Shown here: piece by piece, positions 9,622-19,300 of the stretch
Position numbering within the stretch: the stretch's first letter is position 1
How the letters are laid out: each line of letters starts with the position of its first letter
DNA from: Vibrio atlanticus
GTDB lineage: Bacteria > Pseudomonadota > Gammaproteobacteria > Enterobacterales > Vibrionaceae
Direction of reading: 5' to 3'
Assembly (NCBI RefSeq): GCF_024347315.1
Contig: NZ_AP025461.1
Location: 744,001 to 808,000 of the forward strand
DNA length: 64,000 bases
Notes under the pieces: generated by a model
What the model was told of the DNA's origin: nothing
Database searches by the model: none
Seen by the model: the letters and a program-made list of their open reading frames with translations, nothing else
Made by a program: the position numbers and the translations under genes

Positions 9622-10368
9622 ATGGAACTCAAAGTAGATACTCACACCCACACATACGCAAGTGGTCATGCTTACAGCACATTGATCGAAAACGCTAAGT
9701 CGGCAAAGCAAAATGGTTTAGCTATGTTTTGTACAACCGACCATTCAGAGTCTATGCCGGGCGCGCCACACTATTGGTTCTTCAGTAACCAGCGTGTACT
9801 TCCTCGTTTTATTGAAGATGTCGCAATTATTCGAGGTGTCGAGTCAAACATCATGAACACACAGGGTGAAATCGATATTCATCCGAGCGTTGATAAGAAC
9901 CTAGATTGGGTGATTGCCAGCTTCCACGAGCCCGTTTTTCGCCCATCGGATGTCGCTACCCATACAGAGGCTCTCGTGAATGTGATTAAGGGCGGTCGAA
10001 TTGATGCACTTGGTCATTTAGGAAACCCAAATTTTGATTTTGATTTTGAACCTGTGATTCAATGCGCGGCGGAACATAACGTAGCAATCGAAATTAATAA
10101 CACCACGCTTAAAGGCAATAGTCGCGTTGGCAGTGTTGATCGTTGTTACGAGATCGCAAGAATAGCGAAAGCGAAAGGTGCGTTTATTACGACAGGTAGC
10201 GATGCGCATTTCTGCATAGATGTGGGCGGGTTAGATCTCGTGTCTTCACTACTTGATGAGGTGGGCGTGGATTCGAGCAAGGTTATTACCCATTCACCAC
10301 AGCAATTCTTAGCCTTTTTGGCATTACGTGGTCGTCAATCGATTACCGAGTTTTCGGTATTTGAGTGA
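9622..10368 (+). CDS. ycdX: PHP-domain phosphatase, YcdX family
   Basis: A 248-residue metal-dependent phosphoesterase. The N-terminus carries the PHP metal motif (D6, H8, H10, H16 in [16 protein letters not shown]), followed by TTDHSE and GSDAHF. Length and motifs fit the trinuclear-zinc YcdX family (245 aa in E. coli), which has phosphatase activity and has been linked to swarming. It stands alone; the 279 bp upstream hold no convincing gene. Confidence 0.88.
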   Translation: MELKVDTHTHTYASGHAYSTLIENAKSAKQNGLAMFCTTDHSESMPGAPHYWFFSNQRVLPRFIEDVAIIRGVESNIMNTQGEIDIHPSVDKNLDWVIASFHEPVFRPSDVATHTEALVNVIKGGRIDALGHLGNPNFDFDFEPVIQCAAEHNVAIEINNTTLKGNSRVGSVDRCYEIARIAKAKGAFITTGSDAHFCIDVGGLDLVSSLLDEVGVDSSKVITHSPQQFLAFLALRGRQSITEFSVFE

Positions 10369-10534
10369 TGGTTTGCCCGGTACTTGTCAGTAATTAGCTA
10401 GCTAGTTTGCATTTCGACACAATCAATTTTTGTGCCCGACGGATTTTTGTATACACTAGCCGAAAATAATAAAGTCGAAGTGCCACAATAACGATGGCGC
10501 TATCTTCAAAGACATCGCTTCACCTGGAGAAACA

Positions 10535-10930
10535 ATGAAAACTCGCTCAATCCTTTTATCTGGCTTAATCGCTGCTTCACTATTGTCTGGCAACGCTTTT
10601 GCTAATGTAGACCTTAAGAAAAACATGCAAGAAATGAAGCTTGCGTTCAAACAAGCGGCAGAAGCTCAAAGCATTGAAGAGATGCAAAAGCCTATCGTTC
10701 GTTTAGATACGCTAGTGGCAGAGCTGAAAACGGGTGTTTACCCAGTCGAGAAAGAAGACAACTTCATGGAAGGGTTCAAAAAGATCAGTGCATCATTGGA
10801 TAGCATTGAGCAGAAGCTAGACCAAGGTGACTTAGAGTCGGCACAGCAGGAACTTCGTACTATTGACGGCCTGCGTGAAGAGTACCATGAGAAGCGTAAT
10901 CCAAGCATTTGGAGCAAGATCTTCGGCTAA
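10535..10930 (+). CDS. cybC: Soluble cytochrome b562, periplasmic
   Basis: A 131-residue precursor with a signal peptide ending at AFA (residue 23) and a mature four-helix bundle. The axial haem ligands expected for the family are present: Met31 of the precursor (KKNMQEMK) and His118 (LREEYHEKR). This is a small periplasmic electron carrier whose in vivo partner is unknown. GGAG before the ATG at 10535 supports the start. A strong terminator follows the gene. Confidence 0.88.
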   Translation: MKTRSILLSGLIAASLLSGNAFANVDLKKNMQEMKLAFKQAAEAQSIEEMQKPIVRLDTLVAELKTGVYPVEKEDNFMEGFKKISASLDSIEQKLDQGDLESAQQELRTIDGLREEYHEKRNPSIWSKIFG

Positions 10931-11256
10931 TTTGCCAATCAATTGAGTTTGCTAGATACGTAACAAAGAGCAAAACCTCAAGATTCGATTTCTAAAACGC
11001 TGTCTTACATTACCCTCTTCAAGGGAAGGTGTAAGGCGGCGTTTTTTATTGTCGTTTCTCTAAACAGTTTACTGCTATTTTTCTAGACATTTTACTGCTA
11101 ATGGACGCGTAACATTCTTTTGGCTCTTTGGTTGTAACCAGTTTTTAACTAAAAAGAGTGTGCGTTAGCTTCAATTTTTTAACTTGCTGTTAATCTTTAC
11201 GTTTACCTATATTCCAAGTCCCTCATAATAAGGGAAATTTATAAAGATTTGGAATA
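10931..11256. other. Intergenic region cybC to DUF2946 gene
   Basis: 326 bp without a gene. It holds the cybC terminator at 10994-11047 and, just before the next ATG, a nested dyad: ATTCCAA (11211-11217) with TTGGAAT (11249-11255) around TCCCT/AGGGA. The region between is AT-rich and probably contains the promoter of the next operon. Confidence 0.6.
10994..11047 (+). terminator. Rho-independent terminator after cybC
   Basis: AAAACGCTGTCTTACA (10994-11009) pairs with the interrupted complement TGTAAGGCGGCGTTTT from 11030, ending in a run of T. The loop contains a second small CCCT/AGGG hairpin. Confidence 0.85.
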
Positions 11257-11607
11257 ATGCGCCGAACCTCGTTCAACTTCTCCATGTTACTTGCTACAGC
11301 ATTAAGCTGGGTGCTGGTGACATTAATGCCTGTTATCAATGCTCATGGTAATAGTGCGGGAGTATGGGCGTCGTTATGTACGGTCAATGGCTTTGAACTG
11401 GTTCAAATTGAAGAAGGTGAACCTAATACTCATAAAGGAAAGCCGTGTCCCTTTAGCCATTTTTCCACGTTTCACCAAGACAATCTTCCAACTACACTAC
11501 TGACAACTCGATTGAGTTCTATTGTCTCAGACAGCTACGCTTTTTTGGCTCTAAGCGAACGCTACACGAGACAAGCCCCGCGCGGCCCTCCCTTTGGTAT
11601 TGCTTAA
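11257..11607 (+). CDS. DUF2946 family protein, small exported
   Basis: A 116-residue protein with an N-terminal hydrophobic helix (about 9-28) and a short domain with one Cys in the CTVNGFELV segment and a GKPCPFSH motif, as in DUF2946. Members often neighbour PepSY/iron-regulated membrane proteins or TonB-dependent metal receptors, and metal handling is the usual guess. It precedes a PepSY-TM gene with a His-rich loop by about 110 bp and probably shares its function. The ATG at 11257 lies directly after a nested inverted repeat. Confidence 0.65.
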   Translation: MRRTSFNFSMLLATALSWVLVTLMPVINAHGNSAGVWASLCTVNGFELVQIEEGEPNTHKGKPCPFSHFSTFHQDNLPTTLLTTRLSSIVSDSYAFLALSERYTRQAPRGPPFGIA

Positions 11608-11718
11608 ACCTAACCCACTAACATAATTAGAAAATAAAGTATTAAGTAAAGTTAAACATGCTCAGATTACTTTCTGATTTTTCAGAAGGTACGTTTGCGT
11701 GTGTCAAAGGAAATTATA

Positions 11719-13254
11719 ATGTTGAGAAATGAATCTCAAATCCCTGCGAAAGCACAAGTAACTTCGCAGTCTAAAAGCAGTGCAACAACCGGTTCGAAAA
11801 CCAATATAAAAAGCAAAGACCGCAATAAAACTCTCTACTTCCTCACTTGGCGCTGGCACTTCTATGCCGGGCTATTCGTTATCCCATTTATGTTGATGTT
11901 GAGTATTACTGGATTGGTGATGCTGTTTGACGATGAAATCGAACTTGCTTTCCATCAAGACGCGATTGAAATTGTTGCATCGGGCGAACCGATCAAGGTG
12001 TCACAACAATTAGCTGCCGTACAAAATCACTACCCACAAGGTACGGTGACACAGTTTGTACCGAGCAAAGTCCCTGATCTTGCGAACCGATTTCCTGTAT
12101 CACTTGAGGATGGCACTTCCGTTTTCGCCACGGTGAATCAATACACTGGCGAAGTGGTAGGAGAAATCCCCCGCAGCGATAGTCTGTATCAACTGGCGAA
12201 TGACATTCACGGCACTTTGTTGATTGGTGATTGGGGTGATTACCTAATTGAAGTCGCAATAAGCTTGTCTATTCTGTTACTCATCAGTGGTATTTACTTA
12301 TGGTTACCGAGAGATAACGCGAGCCGTGCTGGCTTTCTTAAACTTCGATTTGGTTCAGGAACGCGTGTTTTAATGCGAGATCTACATGCGAACATCGGTG
12401 GAACACTGTCATTCATTCTTCTGTTATTTATTCTATCAGGATTATCGTGGACTGGTTTTTGGGGTGGTAAGCTAGTGCAAGCATGGAGTACTTTTCCTGC
12501 TCAAATGTGGGACGATATTCCTCTGTCTAACGAAACGCATGCTTCTTTAAATCACGGGTCTGAAGAGGAAATGCCTTGGAACCTAGAGCAAACTCCACTG
12601 CCTTTATCTCAAGATAAGCCAGCAGAACACGTCCACCAAGTAGAAGAAGCGTCTGAAGCTCATGACCATTCTAAGATGGGTGAGGATCATTCTCAGCATG
12701 TATTATCTGCCAGTAATTTCTCGATTGATGATGTGATAGAAAAAGCTCAATCTATTGGTTTTACACAATATAAAGTCAATTTTCCGCGCTCAGAAACGGG
12801 CGTTTACACCGTGGCTGCCAATACCATGGGAGGCGATATCATCGACCCAACCCAAGATCGCACGACTCACCTCGACCAGTATTCAGGGCGCATTCTAGGA
12901 GAGGTGACGTGGCAAGATTACAATTTATTCGCCAAAACCTTAGCCGTCGGTATTTCTCTGCATCAAGGTGACATCAGCATCATTAATAAGCTTCTAAATG
13001 CGTTGTTCTGTTTGGCGTTCATTGTGGTGTCAGTGACTGGTGGAGTAATGTGGTGGATACGCAGACCTTCAGGCCAAAGAAAGTTGGGAACGCCACCGAA
13101 GTTTGGCGATGCTGGTTTTTGGAAAGCAGGCTTAGTGACTGTGGTTATTATTTCGATACTGTTTCCACTCGCGGGTGCAACTATCGTGACAGCAATGCTA
13201 TTGGATTGGTTACTGTTTTCACGCGTTGAGAGATTCAAGACCGCGTTGAGTTAA
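11719..13254 (+). CDS. PepSY-associated transmembrane protein with His-rich loop
   Basis: A 511-residue inner membrane protein of the PepSY_TM (PiuB-like) family. It has TM helices at about 45-70, 175-200, 220-245, 430-450 and 465-500, with PepSY-like domains in the periplasmic loops. A His/Asp-rich stretch (HVHQVEE, AHDHSKMGEDHSQH, about residues 303-330) suggests metal binding. Family members act in ferric siderophore or metal reduction at the membrane. A TTG at 11695 would give a longer protein, but AAAGGA before the ATG at 11719 favours the shorter one. Iron or copper as the metal is inference. Confidence 0.82.
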   Translation: MLRNESQIPAKAQVTSQSKSSATTGSKTNIKSKDRNKTLYFLTWRWHFYAGLFVIPFMLMLSITGLVMLFDDEIELAFHQDAIEIVASGEPIKVSQQLAAVQNHYPQGTVTQFVPSKVPDLANRFPVSLEDGTSVFATVNQYTGEVVGEIPRSDSLYQLANDIHGTLLIGDWGDYLIEVAISLSILLLISGIYLWLPRDNASRAGFLKLRFGSGTRVLMRDLHANIGGTLSFILLLFILSGLSWTGFWGGKLVQAWSTFPAQMWDDIPLSNETHASLNHGSEEEMPWNLEQTPLPLSQDKPAEHVHQVEEASEAHDHSKMGEDHSQHVLSASNFSIDDVIEKAQSIGFTQYKVNFPRSETGVYTVAANTMGGDIIDPTQDRTTHLDQYSGRILGEVTWQDYNLFAKTLAVGISLHQGDISIINKLLNALFCLAFIVVSVTGGVMWWIRRPSGQRKLGTPPKFGDAGFWKAGLVTVVIISILFPLAGATIVTAMLLDWLLFSRVERFKTALS

Positions 13255-13263
13255 TTGACATGC

Positions 13264-13300
13264 AAACGGACTTTCTCGACTTGAGAAGGTCCGTTTATTT
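13264..13300. terminator. Terminator after the PepSY gene
   Basis: AAACGGACTTTCTC and GAGAAGGTCCGTTT pair around GACTT (13264-13296), followed by ATTTATC. It lies between convergent genes. Confidence 0.8.
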
Positions 13301-13366
13301 ATCAGATGAGAGATTCCTTTGTGAGGAAGACTTTAGACTAGATGCTGCTCTAGATTTGATAAAGCT

Positions 13367-13750
13367 TTAGATCTGATAAAGCTCAAGCGGCAGGCCGTCT
13401 GGGTCTGCGAAAAACGTAAATGATTTCCCCGTAAACTCATCAACTCGAATTGGTTCGACTTCAATGCCTTGTCCTTCCAAATAGCTTTTGACATGTTGAA
13501 CATCATCAACACAAAAAGCCAAATGTCTCAACCCTTGAGCTTCCGGAAAGCTTGGTCTTTCAGGTGCGTCAGGGAAGCTGAATAATTCTATTTGAGCGCC
13601 ATTAGGCAGTGCCAAGTCGAGCTTATACGACTGACGTGCTTCACGATAATTTTCCGCAATCACTTCAAGCTTTAAAACTTCTGTATAAAAGCGTTTAGAG
13701 ACTTCGTAGTCTGAGCAAATAATGGCGGCGTGGTGTATTCCTTTCAGCAT
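13367..13750 (-). CDS. VOC-family (glyoxalase-like) protein, YaeR/GloA2 type
   Basis: A 127-residue vicinal-oxygen-chelate protein. The candidate metal ligands of the fold are present: His near the N-terminus (IHHAAIICSDYE), a Glu in QIELFSF, His in LRHLAFCV and Glu in PLELYQI. It is closest to the YaeR/GloA2 group; the substrate is not known. The ATG at 13750 overlaps the end of the upstream LysR gene by one base, so the two are translated from one message. Confidence 0.85.
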   Translation of the reverse strand: MLKGIHHAAIICSDYEVSKRFYTEVLKLEVIAENYREARQSYKLDLALPNGAQIELFSFPDAPERPSFPEAQGLRHLAFCVDDVQHVKSYLEGQGIEVEPIRVDEFTGKSFTFFADPDGLPLELYQI

Positions 13751-14682
13751 TAGTTTATTTCTCCTGCCAGTTTGTCACCCAAGTGTTCCATCGCATAATC
13801 AATGAACACACGCAACCGGGCAGGCATGTACTTGGTTTGAGCAAACTGCATCGCGATAGCGCCATGGTAATTACTCTTGATGGTCCAATCTTCTAGTACT
13901 TGCACTACAGAACCTTCAGCCAACGCATCTTGAATCACGAAGTCGTGGAAAATGCCGACGCCAAGCCCTTCTTTCACGCCTTTAAGTCGCATCTGAGAGT
14001 GGTTTACCGCGTAACGTCCACTGACGGGAACGGTGTGAAACTCATCATCTTTAAGAAAGTCCCAAATGTGGTCTTTATCTGTCTCTGCAAGATACAAACA
14101 ATCGTGTTTAGACAGCTCGGTAGGGTGGTGAGGAATCCCTTTCGCTTCTAAATAGCTAGGGCTTGCACACAACACGAGGTTTGTTTTTCCGAGTTCTTTC
14201 AATACCAAACTCTCGTCAGGTTTGTCGGTAAGGCGAAAGGCAATGTCGATGCCTTGGCGCAATATGTCGATGTCGCCATCAGCTGCCCTTAGCTTGAGTT
14301 GAATCTCTGGATACTGATTTAAAAATGGAACAACAAAAGGCTGTAGCACTGAGTTCAAGAACGCCTCAGGCGCCGCTACCGTTATAGAGCCTGCAGGTTC
14401 AGTATGGTCGGAGGTAGACAGCTCAACCGCTTGTTGCGCCGCATTAATCATGACCACGCTTTGGTCGTATACCAACTGGCCTGCTTGCGTGATGATCAAT
14501 GTACGAGTGGTTCGCTCGAACAGCTTTACTGAGAGTGCTTTTTCTAGACGTGTGATCAATTTACTCAACGCTGAAGGTGTAACGCCTAGCTGTTTTGCTG
14601 CGGCGGTAAAGCTCCCCTCATTCACAACTAAGATAAACGAGGCGAGATCGGGAAGTAGGGCGATGAGTTTTGGGTTAATCAT
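13750..14682 (-). CDS. LysR-family transcriptional regulator
   Basis: A 310-residue regulator with a helix-turn-helix at about residues 25-45 (GSFTAAAKQLGVTPSALSK) and a substrate-binding domain of the CrgA/DmlR-like subgroup. It is transcribed as one unit with the VOC-family gene downstream (one-base overlap). The divergent upstream side is a 531-bp gap before kbl rather than a gene, so its target is not obvious beyond its own operon. Confidence 0.88.
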   Translation of the reverse strand: MINPKLIALLPDLASFILVVNEGSFTAAAKQLGVTPSALSKLITRLEKALSVKLFERTTRTLIITQAGQLVYDQSVVMINAAQQAVELSTSDHTEPAGSITVAAPEAFLNSVLQPFVVPFLNQYPEIQLKLRAADGDIDILRQGIDIAFRLTDKPDESLVLKELGKTNLVLCASPSYLEAKGIPHHPTELSKHDCLYLAETDKDHIWDFLKDDEFHTVPVSGRYAVNHSQMRLKGVKEGLGVGIFHDFVIQDALAEGSVVQVLEDWTIKSNYHGAIAMQFAQTKYMPARLRVFIDYAMEHLGDKLAGEIN

Positions 14683-15213
14683 AAGTATCCAGTTGGGCTA
14701 GTTGCAACGATGAGCTTATTGATAATTGTGAGTGATTTACTTTGATTTGTGAATCAATTTCATTAATTACTTGGCGTGATTGCTCTGATTGCTCTGATTG
14801 CTCTGATTGCTCTGATTGCTTGGCGTGTTTTGCTTTTCATCTCATCGGTTTTCATCTGTATAGCAGAGTTGCTGATGCACATTCTAAGAGAAGCGGATAA
14901 TCATCACCATATCGTTTTGAGATGAAAAATAGAGATCTGATATGAAAGTGAAATTAGACACAAACGGAAGGGGATTTGACGTTAAAAAGAGCAGGTAAGA
15001 CGCGTTTATGTGCCCTGTGTCACTGGGATGAACCATTATTAGTGCCTGTGATTCATTAATGTTTTTCCAACTAAAGGGATAATCGAGAAGGGGATGTTCA
15101 ACTAGAATAGGGGTATAAGTTTTACAGTGTAAATGATCGAATTGAAATCGTTTACATCCCCTACATAATGCGGCGCGCGATGCTGCTGAATAATAATTAG
15201 GAAGGAATAGACA
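14683..15213. other. Long intergenic region upstream of kbl
   Basis: 531 bp with no convincing gene. It holds a five-copy 9-bp tandem repeat at 14777-14821. An open frame on the minus strand overlapping the kbl start has no recognisable protein character. AGGAAGG before ATG 15214 is the kbl ribosome binding site. The length suggests long leader or regulatory sequence for kbl-tdh. Confidence 0.5.
14777..14821. repeat. Tandem repeat, five 9-bp units
   Basis: TGATTGCTC occurs four times perfectly in a row, then TGATTGCTT as fifth copy (14777-14821). The array is flanked on both sides by TTGGCG or TGGCG. Identical units suggest recent slippage and probable length variation. Confidence 0.9.
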
Positions 15214-16407
15214 ATGTCTTCTGCATTTTACCAACAGATTCAAACTCAAATCGAAGAAGTTAAAGAAGAAGGTCTTTACAAGTCTGAGCGCATTATCACT
15301 TCTGCACAAAAAGCAGCGGTTTCTATCTCGACTGGTGAAGAAGTACTAAACTTCTGTGCAAACAACTACTTAGGTCTTGCGAACCACCCAGCTCTTATCG
15401 AAGCAGCTAAAGACGGTATGGATCAGCACGGCTTTGGTATGGCTTCAGTACGTTTCATCTGTGGTACTCAAGACTCTCACAAAGAACTAGAGCAAAAGCT
15501 ATCTACGTTCCTTGGTAAAGAAGACACTATCCTTTACACATCTTGCTTTGATGCAAACGCTGGCCTATTCGAAACGATTCTAGGCAAAGAAGACGCAATC
15601 ATTTCTGATGCTCTAAACCACGCATCTATCATTGATGGTGTTCGTCTATGTAAAGCAATGCGCTTCCGTTACTCGAACAACAACATGGAAGAGCTAGAGC
15701 AACAACTTATCGCAGCTAAAGAAGCGGGCGCTCGTCACACGCTTATCGTAACTGACGGTGTGTTCTCAATGGACGGCGTAGTCGCTAACCTTCCTGCTAT
15801 CTGTGATCTTGCTGACAAGTACGGCGCACTAGTGATGGTTGATGACTCTCATGCAGTTGGCTTCATGGGTGAAAACGGCGCGGGTACTCACGAGTTCCAT
15901 AACGTTGTTGACCGTATCGACATCATCACAGGTACGCTTGGTAAAGCAATGGGTGGCGCTTCAGGCGGTTACACTTCTGGTAAAAAAGAAGTAATCGACT
16001 GGTTACGTCAGCGTTCTCGTCCATACCTATTCTCTAACTCTGTTGCACCTGCAATCGTATCGGCGTCTATCCGCGTTCTAGATCTTCTAGCGGAATCTGG
16101 CGACCTACGTACTCAACTATGGGAAAACTCTGCTCACTTCCGTACTCGTATGGAAGCAGCTGGTTTCACTATGGGTGGTGCTGACCACGCAATCATCCCA
16201 ATCATGCTGGGTGATGCAAAAGTAGCGGCTGAATTCGCAGAGCGCGCACTAGAGAAAGGTATCTACGTAGTAGGTTTCTCTTTCCCTGTAGTACCAAAAG
16301 GCCAAGCTCGTATCCGTACGCAAATGTCTGCTGCACACTCTCGTGAGCAACTAGACCGTGCAATCGATGCGTTCATCCAAGTTGGTAAAGACATGGCTAT
16401 CATCTAA
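15214..16407 (+). CDS. kbl: 2-amino-3-ketobutyrate CoA ligase (glycine C-acetyltransferase)
   Basis: Converts 2-amino-3-oxobutanoate and CoA into glycine and acetyl-CoA, the second step of threonine degradation. A 397-residue PLP enzyme of the alpha-oxoamine synthase family. The PLP lysine is K244 in [10 protein letters not shown], and DDSHAVGF is the conserved cofactor-binding motif. Strong AGGAAGG site before the ATG. The codon choice is that of a highly expressed gene. It precedes tdh by 110 bp, the usual vibrio arrangement in which the unstable Tdh product is handed directly to Kbl. Confidence 0.97.
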   Translation: MSSAFYQQIQTQIEEVKEEGLYKSERIITSAQKAAVSISTGEEVLNFCANNYLGLANHPALIEAAKDGMDQHGFGMASVRFICGTQDSHKELEQKLSTFLGKEDTILYTSCFDANAGLFETILGKEDAIISDALNHASIIDGVRLCKAMRFRYSNNNMEELEQQLIAAKEAGARHTLIVTDGVFSMDGVVANLPAICDLADKYGALVMVDDSHAVGFMGENGAGTHEFHNVVDRIDIITGTLGKAMGGASGGYTSGKKEVIDWLRQRSRPYLFSNSVAPAIVSASIRVLDLLAESGDLRTQLWENSAHFRTRMEAAGFTMGGADHAIIPIMLGDAKVAAEFAERALEKGIYVVGFSFPVVPKGQARIRTQMSAAHSREQLDRAIDAFIQVGKDMAII

Positions 16408-16517
16408 TTTTGAAGGGGTGCCTTGTGCATCCTTTGATTAGATAAAACAACACCCAATAGAACATATAGATTTTTGATTCTCGCCTTACAGTTAGGCGAG
16501 ATGAACTGGATAACATT

Positions 16518-17549
16518 ATGAAAATTAAAGCACTTTCTAAGCTTAAGCCTGAAGAAGGCATTTGGATGACCGAGGTTAAAAAACCTGAAATGGGTCATAA
16601 TGATCTTCTTATCCGTATTAAGAAAACCGCAATTTGTGGTACTGACGTACATATCTATAACTGGGATGAGTGGTCACAAAACACAATCCCAGTACCTATG
16701 GTAGTAGGTCACGAATACGTGGGTGAAGTTGTTGGCATCGGCCAAGAAGTTCGTGGTTTTGAAATCGGCGACCGTGTATCTGGCGAAGGTCACATCACAT
16801 GTGGTCACTGTCGTAACTGTCGTGGCGGCCGTACTCACCTTTGTCGTAACACTACAGGTGTTGGTGTAAATCGCACTGGTGCGTTCTCTGAGTTCCTTGT
16901 GATCCCTGCGTTCAACGCATTTAAGATCCCTGCAGAAATCTCTGACGATCTAGCATCGATCTTTGACCCGTTTGGTAACGCAGTACACACAGCGCTTTCT
17001 TTCGACCTAGTAGGCGAAGACGTGCTAATCACTGGTGCTGGTCCAATCGGTATCATGGCTGCTGCTGTTGCGAAGCACGTTGGTGCTCGTCACGTTGTAA
17101 TTACTGACGTAAACGAATACCGCCTAGACCTTGCTCGTCAAATGGGTGTGACTCGTGCAGTAAACGTAATGGAAGAGAAGCTTGAAGACGTAATGGCTGA
17201 TCTTGGCATGACTGAAGGCTTCGATGTAGGCTTAGAAATGTCTGGTAACCCATCTGCGTTCAACAGCATGCTGACTAACATGAACCACGGCGGTAAGATC
17301 TCTCTACTAGGTATTCCACCATCAGATATGGCAGTAGATTGGAATCAAGTAATCTTTAAAGGCTTGGTTATCAAAGGTATCTACGGTCGTGAGATGTTCG
17401 AAACTTGGTACAAGATGGCGTCACTAATCCAGTCAGGCCTAGATCTAACACCAATCATTACTCACCGCTACAAAGTGGACGACTTCCAGAAAGGCTTCGA
17501 CATGATGCGTTCTGGTATGTCTGGTAAGGTGATTTTAGACTGGGAGTAG
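16518..17549 (+). CDS. tdh: L-threonine 3-dehydrogenase
   Basis: Oxidises threonine to 2-amino-3-oxobutanoate with NAD+. A 343-residue zinc medium-chain dehydrogenase. Catalytic zinc region [13 protein letters not shown] (C40) with GHEYVGEV; structural zinc cysteines in [20 protein letters not shown] motif GAGPIG. It is two residues longer at the N-terminus than the E. coli protein. The gene is complete with its own terminator at 17574, yet the last 44 codons are repeated in diverged form at 17687-17818, showing that something inserted at or was exchanged over its 3' end. Confidence 0.97.
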   Translation: MKIKALSKLKPEEGIWMTEVKKPEMGHNDLLIRIKKTAICGTDVHIYNWDEWSQNTIPVPMVVGHEYVGEVVGIGQEVRGFEIGDRVSGEGHITCGHCRNCRGGRTHLCRNTTGVGVNRTGAFSEFLVIPAFNAFKIPAEISDDLASIFDPFGNAVHTALSFDLVGEDVLITGAGPIGIMAAAVAKHVGARHVVITDVNEYRLDLARQMGVTRAVNVMEEKLEDVMADLGMTEGFDVGLEMSGNPSAFNSMLTNMNHGGKISLLGIPPSDMAVDWNQVIFKGLVIKGIYGREMFETWYKMASLIQSGLDLTPIITHRYKVDDFQKGFDMMRSGMSGKVILDWE

Positions 17550-17573
17550 GTTACAACCGGTTTTGAATTTCAG

Positions 17574-17603
17574 AAGGCAACAGGTAAAACTGTTGCCTTT
17601 TTT
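17574..17603 (+). terminator. Terminator of tdh
   Basis: AAGGCAACAG and CTGTTGCCTT around GTAAAA, followed by six T. A diverged sibling follows the tdh remnant at 17841. Confidence 0.88.
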
Positions 17604-17612
17604 GTCGCCATT
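17601..17612 (+). repeat. 12-bp direct repeat, left copy (possible attachment core)
   Basis: TTTGTCGCCATT at 17601-17612 recurs exactly at 17920-17931. The left copy lies directly after the tdh terminator and the right copy at the stop codon of the P2-type integrase. Position beside an integrase suggests an att core; this is inference. Confidence 0.45.
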
Positions 17613-17677
17613 CTGTAGCCATTTTAAGTTGATAATTAATTTAACCTGTTGATATTTAATGGTTGTTTTTGATTTTG

Positions 17678-17818
17678 CATAGAGTGGCAAGTTTGATTCA
17701 ATCAGGATTAGACCTATCACCAATCATTACTCATCACTTTAAAATTGATGATTTCCAAGCTGGCTTCGATGCTATGCGTAGTGGGCTTTCTGGCAAGGTT
17801 ATCCTCGATTGGGAATAG
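17678..17818 (+). pseudogene. Displaced 3' end of tdh (second copy)
   Basis: Translating 17687-17818 gives a 44-residue tail that matches the C-terminus of Tdh at 36 of 44 positions (for example [19 protein letters not shown] against [19 protein letters not shown]) and ends at the same stop (LDWE). There is no start or upstream part. It is followed by a terminator of the same design as the one after the intact gene. This is the usual scar of an element that integrated into the 3' end of a gene and brought a replacement tail. Confidence 0.9.
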
Positions 17819-17840
17819 AAAAAATTAGGCTCTAAATAGC

Positions 17841-17872
17841 AAAAGGCGACAGTGAAAACTGTCGCCTTTTTT
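17841..17872 (+). terminator. Terminator after the tdh remnant
   Basis: AAAAGGCGACAG, loop TGAAAA, CTGTCGCCTTTT plus T run. Same size and loop type as the tdh terminator, so it travelled with the remnant. Confidence 0.85.
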
Positions 17873-17919
17873 ACGAATAAAACCGCTAAATAACGGTCGA
17901 TTACAGTGCCTGCCGCCAC

Positions 17920-17931
17920 TTTGTCGCCATT
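17920..17931 (+). repeat. 12-bp direct repeat, right copy
   Basis: Exact copy of 17601-17612, overlapping the end of the integrase gene (stop codon at 17930 on the minus strand). Confidence 0.45.
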
Positions 17932-18417
17932 AATTCTCTAATGGATTGAGGTGTACAGCTTGTATCAAATGTTCTGGAGCAAAATGAGAATACGCCATTG
18001 TCTGCTCAATTTTAGTGTGTCCAAGAATTCGCTGTAACACCAAAATATCCCCTTTGTTCATCATAAAATGCGAAGCAAATGTATGTCGTAGAACAGGCGT
18101 CGCTTGACCACTCGGTACGTGCTCTGGTAAAGCTCTTTTAATGTAGCGCCAGGCGTCCTTGTAACTCGTGTTAAAAATTTTATGGTTGCTCACCGCGATA
18201 TCTAAGATCTCTTGATATAAAGCCGGTGAGATGGGCACACTTCGATTCCTCTTACCTTTTGTCTTGGTGTAAGTCAGTTTAAATTCAGCTACCTGTGAAC
18301 GGGTAAGAGTTAGAGCTTCACTTATACGGGCACCGGTGGCTAAGCAAATCTTAGAAATTACAATGAGCTGTGGAATCGAGACTGTAATGACTCGGTTGAA
18401 ATTTTTCAGGTTAACTA

Positions 18418-19300
18418 GGGCGTGTTGATCTTTCGTGAGTGTTTTTTGAACAGCATGGTAAAGAGTTATAATTTGCTTCGCCAAAAGTAAAACCATAACC
18501 AATACCATGCCAAGAACAATGCTAACTGATATTCGCTGGGAACTGCTACTCCAAGTTATGAAAAGTACAGGTCGTATTTACGATAAAACTGAACATCGAA
18601 TGACATTTGAAGGAATACTTTATCGAATGAGAACAGGTATTCCTTGGCGAGATCTACCCTCTGAGTTCAAAGAGTGGAGTACCGTTTACAGACGATTTAA
18701 TCTTTGGTCAAAGAAAGGGATTTTAGATAATCTTTTCAAAAGCTTATCTAGCATGGCTGATTTTGAATGGGTATTTCTTGATGGCTCTATAGTTAGAGCA
18801 CATCAGCATAGTACAGGTGCAGCTACTGAAAGTTCAGAGCAAATAGGAAAAAGTCGCGGGGGCAACTCAACCAAAATTCACTTAGCCGTAGATAGTGGTG
18901 GCCTGCCGATTTGCTTTGATTTATCAGAGGGACAACGCCACGATATAGTGCATGCTGAAAGCTTAGTTGAGCAACTCGATGAAGTTAATACCATCGTTTG
19001 TGATAAAGGATATGACAGCGAACCTTTCCGTACTTTTGTTAAGGAACGTGGCGGAGAAACGGTAATTGCTAAACGCAATTACGGACAAGATATAGACAAA
19101 GACAGTATGGATTGGTGTCTATACAAGTATCGTCACTTGGTCGAAAATGCCTTTGGGAGAATTAAGCATTATCGAGCTATTTCAAGTAGATATGACAAGC
19201 TAGAAAGGAATTATGCCAGCATGTTATCGCTGGCATTCATGTTAATGTGGCTACCGATGTATTGTTGAACGCGAAATGTACAGCAAAGATCAACACGCCC
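18418..19300 (+). mobile_element. IS5-family insertion sequence, intact, inside the integrase
   Basis: 883 bp with perfect 16-bp terminal inverted repeats GGGCGTGTTGATCTTT (18418-18433 and complement at 19285-19300). The dinucleotide TA flanks both ends (18416-18417, 19301-19302), a plausible 2-bp target duplication as seen in the IS427/IS1031 branches of the family. One transposase gene fills it. Confidence 0.9.
18507..19268 (+). CDS. IS5-family transposase
   Basis: A 253-residue DDE transposase. The first Asp is in WVFLDGSIVRAHQH, the second in IVCDKGYDSEPF and the Glu in LVENAFGRIKHYR. An N-terminal DUF4096-like segment (GILYRMRTGIPWRDLP) precedes the catalytic core. Full length with all catalytic residues, so the element may be active. 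Either the ATG at 18507 or the one at 18519 could be the start. Confidence 0.92.
   Translation: MPRTMLTDIRWELLLQVMKSTGRIYDKTEHRMTFEGILYRMRTGIPWRDLPSEFKEWSTVYRRFNLWSKKGILDNLFKSLSSMADFEWVFLDGSIVRAHQHSTGAATESSEQIGKSRGGNSTKIHLAVDSGGLPICFDLSEGQRHDIVHAESLVEQLDEVNTIVCDKGYDSEPFRTFVKERGGETVIAKRNYGQDIDKDSMDWCLYKYRHLVENAFGRIKHYRAISSRYDKLERNYASMLSLAFMLMWLPMYC

Noticed and set aside
14777..14821. CRISPR array
   Set aside because: The repeats are 9 bp with no spacers and no cas genes are in the window.
14884..15309. 141-residue minus-strand gene before kbl
   Set aside because: It overlaps the well-supported start of kbl and has no protein-like composition.
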